Source of the DNA: Rossellomorea aquimaris
GTDB taxonomy: Bacteria > Bacillota > Bacilli > Bacillales > Fictibacillaceae
Assembly: GCA_020524245.1 (NCBI GenBank)
Contig: JAIVLN010000001.1
Coordinates: 682,001 to 746,000, forward strand
Direction of reading: 5' to 3'
DNA: 64,000 nucleotides
The notes beneath the pieces were generated by a model, which saw only the letters and a list, made by a program, of their open reading frames with translations, made no database searches and was not told the origin of the DNA. Of the stretch, positions 24,565 through 33,592 are shown piece after piece; the stretch's first letter is position 1; the number at the start of each line of letters is the position of its first letter. Position numbers and translations under genes: made by a program.

Positions 24565-25964
24565 GCAAAGGATCCTCCTAGTGCGGAAAGCATCGGTTTC
24601 AACTTGATTTGCGTTTCTTCATATTCACTCTCCGGATCAGAGTCTGCAACAATCCCACATCCTGCAAAAAGAGAGACGTGATTTTCGTTGATGAGACCAG
24701 AGCGAATCGCCACTGCAAACTCTCCTTGATCATTAGCGTCGATCCAACCGACTGGAGAAGAATACCAGCCGCGATCCAGTTTTTCATGTTCACGAATGAT
24801 TTCAACCGATTCCTTTTGCGGGAAACCACCTAATGCTGGTGTCGGGTGGAGACGTTGCACCACATCCATTAATGGAACATCTTTCGCCTGTTTGACAACG
24901 ACCGGGGTATACAGGTGCTGGATGTCACGTCCTTTGTAAAGGGTAGGACCGTCTGGTACGTCCACCGAACCTGCTACTTCTTCCAAAGCATCTCGTATCA
25001 TTTCTACGACAAACGCATGCTCTTCCCTGTTTTTATCATCAGAAAGAAGCTGTGCACCTAAGTGTTCATCTTCCTCTAGGAAGGTCCCTCTCTTGATCGA
25101 ACCAGCCAAACATGTGGAAAGCACTTCGCTATCCTGCTTTTGCACTAGTCGTTCAGGCGATGCGCCAAGAAAACATTTGTGACCTCGTTCAAAAGCGAAA
25201 ATAAAGCTGTTCGGTTGTTCCAATTCAAGGCGCTGAAGTGTTGAAGTCACTGAAATCTTCTCATCCGTTTCTGCTATCACTTCCCTTGCAAGGACAACTT
25301 TCTCAATTTTGCCTTCTTTGATCATAGATGTCGTTTCAGCGACGGTATCTTTCCACTGCTCCGGCTCAATTTCTGTTAACGTATAGTGCCGATCTTCAGA
25401 TTCATCAATCGCTGACCGTTTCAGTAAGAGTGCTTTTTCTTTCATACTTTCTTCAAATACTTGCACGACATCTGAATCGGGTTGGACGAACAAATTCGTT
25501 GTCATATAAGCCTTGTTCTGGAAACAGGAATAAAGGTGGACAGGCAACACAAAGCTCGCATCTGAATAGTTCGTCCATAGTGGCGTTTTATCTTTTTTCG
25601 TATCAAATGAGAAACCACCTAGCATCATCGGGCCTGTGCCAAATACGTAAGGCGTTTCGTAATCCTCCAATTGTTCGGCTACAATGGATTCCCATTCGTT
25701 TTTTATTGTAGAAAAACGTTCTTCTCCATCTATATCGAATTTCTTAGCTTCACCCATTCCAACAAGCGTCATCTCGTTCGATGCATCCGACCAATAGGAC
25801 CGTTGCCCTTCATATAGCCGATTGCCATTTGAAAAAACGACAAGTGGATCAACCGTATCCACCTGGACTCTGTGACTAACCAGTATAGCTTGTTGAGTGA
25901 TCTGTGCTTTCAACTTTGCACTTTCCAACCGCTCTAATAAATCATGTTGTGTTACAGCTGCCAA
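24561..25964 (-). CDS. menF: Isochorismate synthase MenF
   Basis: 467 aa chorismate-utilising enzyme, first step from chorismate to menaquinone. The C-terminal catalytic domain contains EKVVLAREV, ERGHKCFLGASPERLV, CLAGSIKRG, EHAFVVEMI, and HPTPALGGFP. I favour the TTG at 25964, because GGAGGGG lies about six bases upstream, whereas the ATG six codons earlier overlaps the ribosome site. It is the promoter-proximal gene of menF-D-H-B-(terminator)-E-C. Confidence 0.95.
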   Translation of the reverse strand: MAAVTQHDLLERLESAKLKAQITQQAILVSHRVQVDTVDPLVVFSNGNRLYEGQRSYWSDASNEMTLVGMGEAKKFDIDGEERFSTIKNEWESIVAEQLEDYETPYVFGTGPMMLGGFSFDTKKDKTPLWTNYSDASFVLPVHLYSCFQNKAYMTTNLFVQPDSDVVQVFEESMKEKALLLKRSAIDESEDRHYTLTEIEPEQWKDTVAETTSMIKEGKIEKVVLAREVIAETDEKISVTSTLQRLELEQPNSFIFAFERGHKCFLGASPERLVQKQDSEVLSTCLAGSIKRGTFLEEDEHLGAQLLSDDKNREEHAFVVEMIRDALEEVAGSVDVPDGPTLYKGRDIQHLYTPVVVKQAKDVPLMDVVQRLHPTPALGGFPQKESVEIIREHEKLDRGWYSSPVGWIDANDQGEFAVAIRSGLINENHVSLFAGCGIVADSDPESEYEETQIKLKPMLSALGGSFA

Positions 25965-26051
25965 AGTATTCCCCTCCAACATCCTCCGACGTCTATTCTC
26001 TCTATATAAACTCTCTATATGTTAAGTCATATAATCCTTGTTATCGATACT

Positions 26052-26080
26052 ATTATAAAGGAAAAATATCTGTTTTTCCA
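26052..26080 (-). promoter_or_regulatory. Candidate promoter of the men operon
   Basis: On the minus strand TGGAAA (26075-26080) and a perfect TATAAT (26052-26057) are 17 bases apart, about 90 bases before menF. Confidence 0.55.
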
Positions 26081-26116
26081 TTGTCCACCATTCACATCTA
26101 TTACCAAATCCATAAG

Positions 26117-26145
26117 TTGACACCTATACCCCCATTGCATACACT
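26117..26145 (+). promoter_or_regulatory. Candidate SigA promoter of menA
   Basis: TTGACA (26117-26122) and TACACT (26140-26145) with a 17-base spacer, about 68 bases before the menA start. It is divergent from the men operon promoter, so the two halves of the pathway share one intergenic region. Confidence 0.65.
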
Positions 26146-26212
26146 TAGAATGGATTAAAATATGACAGAATGACGTAGTTTTCAGGCATTCTTACGATAA
26201 AGGTGAACGATA

Positions 26213-27163
26213 ATGGAACAAAATATTGTAAACAACTCTAACGCAAGCGGTACCGGCATGAAGAAAGAGTCGAAAATGAAGGTCTGGTATCGCCAGTTGC
26301 GGCCGCACACGTTGACGGCATCCTTCATTCCTGTGTTTATCGGGACTGCACTTGCCCTATTCTATACCGAGCTTCATTGGGGCTTATTGATTGCGATGCT
26401 TGTCGCTTCGATGCTCATCCAAGCCGCTACGAACCTTTTCAATGAGTACTATGACTTCAAACGAGGCCTCGATACCGAAGAATCCATCGGAATCGGTGGC
26501 GGAATCGTCCGGGACGGCATTTCACCACGGACCGTTTTGACTGTCGGGCTCGTCTTTTTCTTAGCAGCGATATTATTAGGGGCCTATATCAGTGCTACGA
26601 CGACCTGGTGGATCGCAGTCATCGGAAGTCTTTGTATGGCAGCCGGATATTACTACACAGGTGGACCTTACCCGATTGCATACACGCCTTTCGGTGAGAT
26701 CGTCGCAGGCTTTTTCATGGGATTTGTCATTATATTGTTATCCTTTTACATCCAGACAGGTTTTGTCACTGTAAACAGTATGCTCATCTCTATCCCGATT
26801 TCCATTCTGATTGGCGCTATACTGATGGCCAACAACATACGGGACCTTGAAGGGGACCAAGAGCGCGGGCGTAAGACACTCGCCATCTTACTCGGACACA
26901 AAAAAGCCGTCCAATTTCTTGGCGGTATGTTCGCTTTCTCCATCGCCTGGATTTTGACGATGATTTTTGTAGGAAAAGCGTCCATCTGGTTGATCCTCGT
27001 TCTGTTGAGTATTCCGAAAGCCGTGCAAGCGGTAAAATTGTTCCATGGTGAACGGACTCCAGCTACGATGATGCCTGCAATGAAAGCAACTGCACAAATG
27101 CACACCGTTTTCGGTATCGCTGTGACTGTAGGTCTGCTGATCAGTTATATCTTACAGTTTTAA
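26213..27163 (+). CDS. menA: 1,4-Dihydroxy-2-naphthoate polyprenyltransferase MenA
   Basis: 316 aa UbiA-family membrane protein with eight to nine hydrophobic segments. The two Asp-rich motifs are NLFNEYYDFKRGLD (about residue 80) and NNIRDLEGDQERGRKTL (about 205). It attaches the polyprenyl chain to DHNA. AAAGGTG precedes the ATG. The gene is divergent from menF and followed closely by a thioesterase, so the local set runs from chorismate to demethylmenaquinone; only the final methylation is missing here. Confidence 0.95.
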   Translation: MEQNIVNNSNASGTGMKKESKMKVWYRQLRPHTLTASFIPVFIGTALALFYTELHWGLLIAMLVASMLIQAATNLFNEYYDFKRGLDTEESIGIGGGIVRDGISPRTVLTVGLVFFLAAILLGAYISATTTWWIAVIGSLCMAAGYYYTGGPYPIAYTPFGEIVAGFFMGFVIILLSFYIQTGFVTVNSMLISIPISILIGAILMANNIRDLEGDQERGRKTLAILLGHKKAVQFLGGMFAFSIAWILTMIFVGKASIWLILVLLSIPKAVQAVKLFHGERTPATMMPAMKATAQMHTVFGIAVTVGLLISYILQF

Positions 27164-27187
27164 TATTTGTTTAAAGGAGCTGCACAT

Positions 27188-27580
27188 ATGGACTTATCCA
27201 ATACGTTGATTCACGCGCTAGGAATGGAAGTTGTAGAAGCGAAGGCAGATGTGGTGAGGATGACGATGCCGGTTGACGAACGGACGAAACAACCGATGGG
27301 TTTCTTACATGGCGGAGCCTCGATTGCACTTGCTGAATCCGCTGCAAGCATCGGCACTGCTCTAAACGTTGATCTGATTACGCATAACGTGTTCGGCATC
27401 GAAATCAATGCCAATCATTTGAAAAGCAAAAGAGACGGAATCGTGACCGCCACCGCTCTTCCCCTTCATAAAGGAAGAACGACGATGGTATGGGAAATCA
27501 AAATCACCGATGAACAAGATGCACTAATCTGTATATCACGCTGTACAACCGGAATGATTGAAAAAAAGACGAAAGAATAG
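27188..27580 (+). CDS. Hot-dog thioesterase, probable DHNA-CoA thioesterase MenI
   Basis: 130 aa PaaI/YdiI-type thioesterase; the ATG at 27188 has AAAGGAG eight bases upstream. Motifs: MGFLHGGASIALAESAAS with the catalytic Glu, EINANHLKS, and GRTTMVWEI. It resembles B. subtilis YuxO. Being 24 bases after menA it probably hydrolyses DHNA-CoA to DHNA, the step between MenB and MenA. The specific substrate is inferred from position. Confidence 0.85.
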   Translation: MDLSNTLIHALGMEVVEAKADVVRMTMPVDERTKQPMGFLHGGASIALAESAASIGTALNVDLITHNVFGIEINANHLKSKRDGIVTATALPLHKGRTTMVWEIKITDEQDALICISRCTTGMIEKKTKE

Positions 27581-27588
27581 AGTGGATG

Positions 27589-27617
27589 AGAGCTGACCAA
27601 AAGCGGTCAGCTCTTTT
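27589..27617 (+). terminator. Terminator after the menA-thioesterase unit
   Basis: AGAGCTGACC pairs with GGTCAGCTCT around six bases, followed by TTTTT. Confidence 0.9.
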
Positions 27618-27629
27618 TAGTTTCCATTT

Positions 27630-27827
27630 TTACTGTGATTTTTGGATTTTACCATTTTCGAGGATTGAAAGATCCTTTTTCTGTCCTTCATTTTTCGATT
27701 TCACCGTTTTTGAGGATAGAAAACGCCCCTTTCTGTCCTTCATTTTTCGATTTCACCGTTTTTGAGGATAGAAAGGTCCTCTTTCTGTCCTTCATTTTTC
27801 GATTTCACCGTTTTTGAGGATAGAAAG
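27630..27827. repeat. Tandem 52-bp repeat, about 3.7 copies, each with a hairpin
   Basis: The element CTGTCCTTCATTTTTCGATT recurs at 27681, 27733 and 27785, exactly 52 bases apart, with a degenerate partial copy before. Each unit carries an inverted repeat, AGGATAGAAAG against CTTTCTGTCCT, whose loop sequence varies while the arms are kept. The 60-codon open frame across it is just the repeat read in one frame. Confidence 0.88.
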
Positions 27828-27844
27828 GGCTCCCACAGTCATTA

Positions 27845-27880
27845 AAAAGAAAGCTTTCCTTTAACCAAGGAAAGCTCTCC
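27845..27880 (-). terminator. Terminator after the ABC exporter operon
   Basis: On the minus strand AGCTTTCCTT pairs with AAGGAAAGCT across five bases and is followed by TTCTTTTT. Confidence 0.88.
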
Positions 27881-27886
27881 TTATCA

Positions 27887-29239
27887 TTAAACTTCTCGTC
27901 GCATCGCTTTCAACACATCCACTTTGGTTGCTCGACGGGCTGGACGCAATCCCGAAATGATCGTCACGATCAAACAAATGGAAATACAGATGAGCGGAAG
28001 ACTCAAAGGAATATCCGAGAACAGGAAATCTTCAGGTGGCTGCTCTCCGAAAGCGCTCCCGAGAATCATCGGAAGGAATAAGTTCACCAGGTAACTGATA
28101 CCATAGGCCACAATCGTACCGAATAGTGCTCCCAGTAAACCGATATAACTACTTTCAATCAAGAAGATCCGCTTGATTACACTCGGATTTGCGCCAATCG
28201 CCTTCATGATGCCGATATCAGGCGCTCGTTCTGTCACTGCCATTGTCATCGTATTGTAAATACCGATCGACGCGATGATGATGGCGATGGTTCCAATGAA
28301 AATCAATCCGCTTTTTGCAATCAGGAAAAACAGGTTCATTTGCTCCATCTCATTAATGACCGAGTATGTATAATAATTTTTTTCCTTCAGTTTTTCAGAA
28401 ATCCCTTTTACAGACTCTGCATGATTGGCATAAATCTTCACTTCATCAAACGTTCTTTCCCCAGCAACTCCGGATCCTTCATCTCCCCCACTTTTCGAAG
28501 CATTCGAGTCGACCATCTCTCCGTTTTTCGTTCCAGTAAATGCTTCTACTTCTTCTAAAATTCCTTCAGAAAGATAAATGTTTGGATCACGCATCCACTC
28601 ACGAGACGGCTTTTTCCCAATACCGACGATGCTCAGTTCGATTTGCTTTATTTCTTCCTCTTTAGCATCATTGATCTTTTTTACATCCATCGTAATCGTT
28701 TGATTGAGGACGTTCCCGTCATAACTGAGCTCTTCTTTTACAACACCATCTTCACCGTAGGGCAGGTCACCTTCACCATCCCAGTCGGCCAGGCTTTGGG
28801 CGAAATCATGACCGACAACGATTTCATGGTCCGATTTCGGCATACGGCCTTCTGAAAGCTCGAACCCTGTTTTTGTCTCGGAAGGATAGTGGACAACATA
28901 TGAACCGCCAATGTGCCGGTACTCATTGAGTTGATAGACGGCTTCCTGACGTAAATAATTTCTGCGAGTGACTGCATCGACTTTTTCGAGGGACTCGAAA
29001 TATTCTACATCATTCATCGTCACTCCCTCTTGATTTTCTTTGCCATGTACTTGAATTTCTGTCATCAGCTGACCGGATGTCACATCATCGACAACCGACT
29101 TCTGTATTCCGAAAGCGACCGAAGCCAACACAATCAAAAAAGCACAACCCATCGCAGTCGCTAAGACCGTCATGAAGATCCGGCTTTTGTTCTTCTTCAT
29201 ATTCGAGCGTACAAACTTGAATTGATCATTGAATCTCAT
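27887..29239 (-). CDS. ABC exporter permease, MacB/FtsX type
   Basis: 450 aa: one membrane helix at about residues 20-44, a large extracellular MacB_PCD domain, and three C-terminal helices of the FtsX domain (about 305-330, 355-380, 410-432). The extracytoplasmic part contains a Gly/Ser/Asp-rich linker (SKSGGDEGSG). Such pairs export peptides or sense antimicrobials rather than import solutes. It overlaps the ATPase gene by four bases. No adjacent sensor kinase, so a BceAB-type assignment is not supported. Confidence 0.88.
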   Translation of the reverse strand: MRFNDQFKFVRSNMKKNKSRIFMTVLATAMGCAFLIVLASVAFGIQKSVVDDVTSGQLMTEIQVHGKENQEGVTMNDVEYFESLEKVDAVTRRNYLRQEAVYQLNEYRHIGGSYVVHYPSETKTGFELSEGRMPKSDHEIVVGHDFAQSLADWDGEGDLPYGEDGVVKEELSYDGNVLNQTITMDVKKINDAKEEEIKQIELSIVGIGKKPSREWMRDPNIYLSEGILEEVEAFTGTKNGEMVDSNASKSGGDEGSGVAGERTFDEVKIYANHAESVKGISEKLKEKNYYTYSVINEMEQMNLFFLIAKSGLIFIGTIAIIIASIGIYNTMTMAVTERAPDIGIMKAIGANPSVIKRIFLIESSYIGLLGALFGTIVAYGISYLVNLFLPMILGSAFGEQPPEDFLFSDIPLSLPLICISICLIVTIISGLRPARRATKVDVLKAMRREV

Positions 29240-29928
29240 GATGCATAGACCTCCTTATTCAACTTTCCGTCTGTAATTTCGATGATCCGATTTCCGATTC
29301 GCGCAACTTTTTCATCATGGGTGATGATCAGGAAAGTGATGCCTAATTCTCTGTTCAGTTGTTGGATGAAGTCTAGCAACTCCTCTTCTGTTTCACTGTC
29401 GAGACTACCCGTCGGTTCATCGGCCAGGATAATCGGCGGATTCAATACGAGTGCTCTCGCAATGCTCACCCGCTGCTGCTGTCCACCTGAAAGTTCACTC
29501 GGATAATGCTCCATGAACTTTTCAAGTCCTACTTTTTTCAAAATCGCTTCGGTTTGTTTCCTTCTTTCTCTTTCATTCACGCCTTTTAACGTCAAGGCAA
29601 GCTCCACATTTTCAAAAGCTGTCATGCTCGTAATCAATTGAAAGCTCTGGAATATGAATCCGAGACGATTCAACCGAAAGTCGGCCCACTTGCTTTCGTT
29701 AAAATCGGTCACTTTTTCCCCGGTGATAAATATTTCCCCTTCGGTTGGACTCATGTATCCACTGATCAAGTTCAATAGCGTGGACTTTCCTGATCCGCTC
29801 CTTCCAACAATCGTTACGATCTCGCCCTCTTCTATATAGAGATGAATATTGTTTAATACCGGAACGACAGATTCTCTACCCTTTTTACCGATTTCGAATT
29901 GATGACTCAAATTCTTAACTTCAATCAT
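29236..29928 (-). CDS. ABC exporter ATP-binding protein, MacB/LolD type
   Basis: 230 aa from the ATG at 29928, with AAGGAGG eight bases upstream; longer frames lack a site. Walker A GRSGSGKST, Q-loop FQSFQLI, signature LSGGQQQR, Walker B IILADEPTGSLD, H-loop ITHD. It energises the permease encoded next. The substrate is unknown; the unit stands between a terminator and the subtilisin gene. Confidence 0.93.
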   Translation of the reverse strand: MIEVKNLSHQFEIGKKGRESVVPVLNNIHLYIEEGEIVTIVGRSGSGKSTLLNLISGYMSPTEGEIFITGEKVTDFNESKWADFRLNRLGFIFQSFQLITSMTAFENVELALTLKGVNERERRKQTEAILKKVGLEKFMEHYPSELSGGQQQRVSIARALVLNPPIILADEPTGSLDSETEEELLDFIQQLNRELGITFLIITHDEKVARIGNRIIEITDGKLNKEVYAS

Positions 29929-29997
29929 TTTGTTGGCCTCCTTCGGTTCATATACACATAAAGACGTCCAAATCGGAAAAAAGTTCACGGGAAAAAT

Positions 29998-30028
29998 AAA
30001 AAACCCTCCGATTGAATCGAAGGGTTTA
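29998..30028 (-). terminator. Terminator after the subtilisin gene
   Basis: On the minus strand AACCCT-T-CGATT pairs with AATCG-G-AGGGTT and is followed by TTTTTATTTTT. Confidence 0.85.
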
Positions 30029-30037
30029 AAAGTTATG

Positions 30038-31291
30038 TTATTGAACAGTAGGGAAACCGAATCCTGAAGCATAGTCATCACCAGATGCTGCTCCCGATCC
30101 ACCCAGAATGTCATTTGCTTTCGCACGGTTTTGAAGCTCTGTGCGAAGTGCAGTATTGGACATCGTAGGGTTCGCTGCCCAGATTTTAGCCGCTAGTCCA
30201 GAAACGTGCGGAGTTGCCATGGAAGTACCACTGATTGTGTTATACGCGCCATCTTTCCAAGTAGACTCGATTGCGCGACCAGGTGCTGAAACTTCTACAT
30301 CACGCTCTTGGATTGAATAATCCCCATCCGTATTCGGATTTCCACGAGAAGAGAAGTCCGCTACTCGATAAGTGCCGTTTTCTTGAACATTTTCAAGAGC
30401 TGCAACCGCAACTGCATCGACCAATGCACCAGGGTATCCAATCGTGTCCGCTCCTGGACCGTCATTTCCAGCTGCCGCAATGACAAGTGCACCATTATTC
30501 ATTGCATATGTGACTGCATCTGCAATCATAGAATCTTTTGAGCTAGAACCGAGTGACATGGAAATGACGACATTTACACCAAGTGCATTACCTTGATCGG
30601 CTGCGTGACGAATTGCACCAGCAATGTCATCAGAATATCCGAAACCACTGTTTCCTAATACTTTGTAAGCCCATAGTTTCGATTCAGGTGCTACACCATA
30701 AACACCCTGTCCGTCAGCTCCACCGTTTGCAAGTACTGTACCTGCAACGTGTGTTCCGTGTCCATTTTTATCTGTACACTGATCATCTAAAATCGGAGCT
30801 CGTTTTTGACTGAAGTCTTTACATTGTTCCACATTGGCAGCCAAGTCAACGTGTTCGATGTAAGTTCCAGTATCAAGAACCGCTACACGGACTCCATTAC
30901 CTCCGCTTGTTGCAGTAAGGTTAGCATCGTTGTACATCGCCTCCATTCCCCATGGCGTTTGGTCAGAAGGTGTAGCTGTACGTGTCGCATTTTGGGACAC
31001 CTTATTTATAGAAACCTTTTCAACCAAGGATACTTTCAAGTTTTTGTTCTTCTGAAGTGCTTCAAATTGTTTTGCAGTTACGTCTGTTGTGAACCCTTTT
31101 TCTCGGAAGTCCCAACGTTTTCCGTAGTTTGCGCTCGCATTCATTAATGCTTGATCACTAGACGATGAAATCAACACACGTAACTTTTCGTTTTTCGTTT
31201 GATCCGGCGTTTCTCCTGCTGCAAATACACCTGTTGCAAAAATTGAAACCATCATGATCGCTGTTAAAGCAATAGACAAAAATCGTTTCAT
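30038..31291 (-). CDS. Secreted subtilisin-type serine protease (S8 family)
   Basis: 417 aa from ATG 31291 (GAGGAG upstream). Signal peptide 1-24 ending GVFAA, an inhibitor-I9-like propeptide to about 95, then the mature protease. Catalytic residues are Asp140 (VAVLDTG), His178 (GHGTHVAG) and Ser357 (SGTSMATPH), with the oxyanion Asn276. The mature part is acidic with two Cys near 157 and 172, and calcium-type loops. It is an exported scavenging protease. A nine-base perfect inverted repeat lies upstream. Confidence 0.95.
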   Translation of the reverse strand: MKRFLSIALTAIMMVSIFATGVFAAGETPDQTKNEKLRVLISSSSDQALMNASANYGKRWDFREKGFTTDVTAKQFEALQKNKNLKVSLVEKVSINKVSQNATRTATPSDQTPWGMEAMYNDANLTATSGGNGVRVAVLDTGTYIEHVDLAANVEQCKDFSQKRAPILDDQCTDKNGHGTHVAGTVLANGGADGQGVYGVAPESKLWAYKVLGNSGFGYSDDIAGAIRHAADQGNALGVNVVISMSLGSSSKDSMIADAVTYAMNNGALVIAAAGNDGPGADTIGYPGALVDAVAVAALENVQENGTYRVADFSSRGNPNTDGDYSIQERDVEVSAPGRAIESTWKDGAYNTISGTSMATPHVSGLAAKIWAANPTMSNTALRTELQNRAKANDILGGSGAASGDDYASGFGFPTVQ

Positions 31292-31382
31292 CCTATCAAT
31301 CTCTCCTCTAATTAAATTCATCAATTTCCATTGATGTAGAACAAAGAGTCTCGATGTATGTACGTGCTGCAGCAAGCCTACA

Positions 31383-31409
31383 TTTTAACTTTATAGTTTT
31401 AAGTTAAAA
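31383..31409. promoter_or_regulatory. Inverted repeat upstream of the protease gene
   Basis: TTTTAACTT (31383-31391) and AAGTTAAAA (31401-31409) are perfect complements separated by nine bases, about 95 bases upstream of the protease start. AT-rich arms without a T-tail suggest an operator rather than a terminator. The rest of the gap 31292-31677 contains no gene I can support. Confidence 0.45.
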
Positions 31410-31677
31410 TCATAGACTGCGGAATCCACTCACCTCCCGGCACCGAATATATTGTCGGTTTTTTCTGAATTTTGCATTATTAATCGTATCATAATGTATA
31501 CGCCTGTTGTATTGGGAAAATAGGTCTAAAATACAGTGAATATTTGTATATATTTACCGTCTTTTTTCCCAACAGGATTTATTATGATGTTATAGTTGGA
31601 ACTAAAAAGTATTGGAAAGTGTATAAAACGCTGTAAAAAATAAAAACTATGAAAAAAGAAGAGGAAGGAGAATGTAC

Positions 31678-31857
31678 ATGAATGCTGGAAGAGCGAAACA
31701 AATATTAGAATCTCCAAAAGAAATTGAGGTCCACTATCGAGGGAATCCGATTTGGATCCAACAAGTCGATGAAACAGGCAACACGGCACGTATCTATTCG
31801 AAAAATGAACCTGAAAACGAAATGACCGTCAATGTAACCTTACTAGATGAAGTATAA
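31678..31857 (+). CDS. sspH: Small acid-soluble spore protein SspH
   Basis: 59 aa starting MNAGRAKQILESPKEIEVHY; GGAG lies upstream of the ATG. The sequence follows the SspH family along its length (IWIQQVDE, TARIY, EPENEMTVNV). These minor spore proteins are made in the forespore and degraded on germination. It is monocistronic and closed by a strong terminator shared with convergent liaR. Confidence 0.93.
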   Translation: MNAGRAKQILESPKEIEVHYRGNPIWIQQVDETGNTARIYSKNEPENEMTVNVTLLDEV

Positions 31858-31859
31858 AG

Positions 31860-31892
31860 AAAAGGGGTACCCGGAACACCGGGTACCCCTTC
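31860..31892. terminator. Bidirectional terminator between sspH and liaR
   Basis: GGGGTACCCGG pairs perfectly with CCGGGTACCCC around four bases, with A-rich and T-rich flanks. Confidence 0.9.
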
Positions 31893-31894
31893 TT

Positions 31895-32533
31895 TCATGA
31901 GGATAACTTATTACGGTTTGCATAAATGGCAGCCTGTGTCCGGTCAGAGACCTGAAGCTTACTTAGGATGTTACTGACATGTGTTTTGACCGTCTTGATA
32001 CCGATGAACAACTCTTCACCGATTTCCTGGTTCGTCTTCCCTTCTCCGATTAGGACCAATACCTCTAGTTCGCGTCTTGTCAATTCGTGGTGAGGGAGTG
32101 ATTCATTGCCACGAAAACGGTTCATCATTTTCTGTGCCACTTTTGATTCAATGACTGACTCACCCGCATATGCTTTTTTGATCGTATCTGAGATTTCATC
32201 AGCCGAAGCAGTTTTCAAGACATAACTGAAAGCACCTGCCTCTATGGCAGGAAACACCTGTTCATCATCATAAAAACTGGTCAAAATGATGATTTTGCAA
32301 TCCGGATGGATTTGTATGATTTCTTTCGTCGCTTCAATGCCGTTTCCGTTTTCCATAATCAAATCCATTAAGATGACATCAGGATCAAGTTCTTTCAGTG
32401 CCTTCACAGCTTCATTGCCACTCGAGGCTTCGCCGAGAATCTCAAACGATGGATCTGTCATTAAATAAGAGCTTAGTCCTCTTCTTACCATTTCATGATC
32501 ATCCACTAAAAATAATTTAATCGGTTCCGTCAT
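31895..32533 (-). CDS. liaR: Response regulator LiaR/VraR (NarL family)
   Basis: 212 aa from ATG 32533 (GGGGG eight bases upstream). Receiver domain with LVDDHEMVRRGL and the phosphorylation site in VILMDLIM (about Asp54), then a LuxR-type helix-turn-helix (LTRRELEVLVLIGEGKTNQE). It answers cell-envelope stress such as lipid II antibiotics. It overlaps liaS. No liaIH target genes are present in this window. Confidence 0.93.
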   Translation of the reverse strand: MTEPIKLFLVDDHEMVRRGLSSYLMTDPSFEILGEASSGNEAVKALKELDPDVILMDLIMENGNGIEATKEIIQIHPDCKIIILTSFYDDEQVFPAIEAGAFSYVLKTASADEISDTIKKAYAGESVIESKVAQKMMNRFRGNESLPHHELTRRELEVLVLIGEGKTNQEIGEELFIGIKTVKTHVSNILSKLQVSDRTQAAIYANRNKLSS

Positions 32534-33578
32534 TAGATATACCCCCTTTTTCAATCGGTACCCGAACGTCAATTGCTGTTCCTTTTCCTTTTGCGGAAGT
32601 AATCGAAAAACTTCCCCCGATTTCTTCACAACGTTCTTTCATCGTTTTTAAACCATAGGACGTTTTCTTCTTTTCGTTCAGATCAAATCCAACCCCATTG
32701 TCCCTTAAATGTATGCGTATATGTTGGTCGGTATGGCTTAAGACAACGGTGAGACGGTCTGCTTGTGAATGTCGGAGGGCATTTGCCAATCCTTCCTGAA
32801 TCATTCTAAAGAGATGATCTTCAATTCCTCTTGGCAACTCCGGAATTTCATGTATCTCGGAATCGATCGCAATACCTGATTTCTGTCTCAGCTCCTCAAC
32901 GAGACCTTTGATTCCACTATGTAAATTCTCACCTGACAGTTCAATCGGTCGCAAGTGAAGTAGCAGTGCTCTCATTTCACCTTGTGCTTTATTCGCCATC
33001 TCTACCACTTCTTTCAGTTGAGCTTTCGCTCGCATCGGATGCTGATCAAATAGTTTCATAGCGGCAGAGGACATCATGTTCAAAGCAAAGAGTTGTTGGC
33101 TGACAGCATCATGCAAGTCTCGTGCTAAACGTTGTCTTTCCTCAATCGTAGCTGCTGTATGAGCCTTTTCTGCGAATTCCGCTTTCTCATTTGCAAGCTT
33201 TTGCAAGGACTGAACTTGTTTTTGAACTTTTGTTGTCAATTCATTGAGTTCGGAACAGATCGTCCCAATTTCGTCGCTTTCATGATCTTTGATCCGGTAG
33301 TCATAATGTCCTCTGGAGAGCTTGGCGATGGCTACCGAAATTTCATTCAACCTATGAATCAGCTGTTGCCCTCTTTTGAAACTGAAAAAGATCCCCAAAA
33401 TGAACGTCAAAAGAAAAACAGCTAACGAGATTATGAAACTCCCTATTATTGGATTGGCTTCCGGAGAGAAATAATAAAGGATCTGGAAGATAAAAAAGAC
33501 GAGAATAGTTGTATAAACCGCAGTTAAGAGATGGGTACGATAAAGAATGCCTCGAACACCACTTTGATTTTGACTCAT
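32517..33578 (-). CDS. liaS: Sensor histidine kinase LiaS/VraS
   Basis: 353 aa from ATG 33578 with GGGAGTG upstream. Two membrane helices (about 15-35 and 45-68) with a very short outer loop make it an intramembrane-sensing kinase. Then HAMP, a HisKA_3 motif ARDLHDAVSQQLFALN with the phosphorylated His, and a HATPase domain with DNGVGFD. LiaF is encoded just upstream and normally holds LiaS inactive. Confidence 0.92.
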   Translation of the reverse strand: MSQNQSGVRGILYRTHLLTAVYTTILVFFIFQILYYFSPEANPIIGSFIISLAVFLLTFILGIFFSFKRGQQLIHRLNEISVAIAKLSRGHYDYRIKDHESDEIGTICSELNELTTKVQKQVQSLQKLANEKAEFAEKAHTAATIEERQRLARDLHDAVSQQLFALNMMSSAAMKLFDQHPMRAKAQLKEVVEMANKAQGEMRALLLHLRPIELSGENLHSGIKGLVEELRQKSGIAIDSEIHEIPELPRGIEDHLFRMIQEGLANALRHSQADRLTVVLSHTDQHIRIHLRDNGVGFDLNEKKKTSYGLKTMKERCEEIGGSFSITSAKGKGTAIDVRVPIEKGGISNDGTD

Positions 33579-33592
33579 TCGATCCACTCCCA

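Noticed and set aside
27635-27817. 60-codon frame across the 52-bp repeat
   Set aside because: It is just the tandem repeat translated (52 is not a multiple of 3, so units fall in different frames) and has no ribosome site.
27887-29928. BceAB-type bacitracin exporter
   Set aside because: The permease has one plus three helices with a MacB_PCD domain, not the ten-helix BceB layout, and no BceRS-like pair is adjacent.
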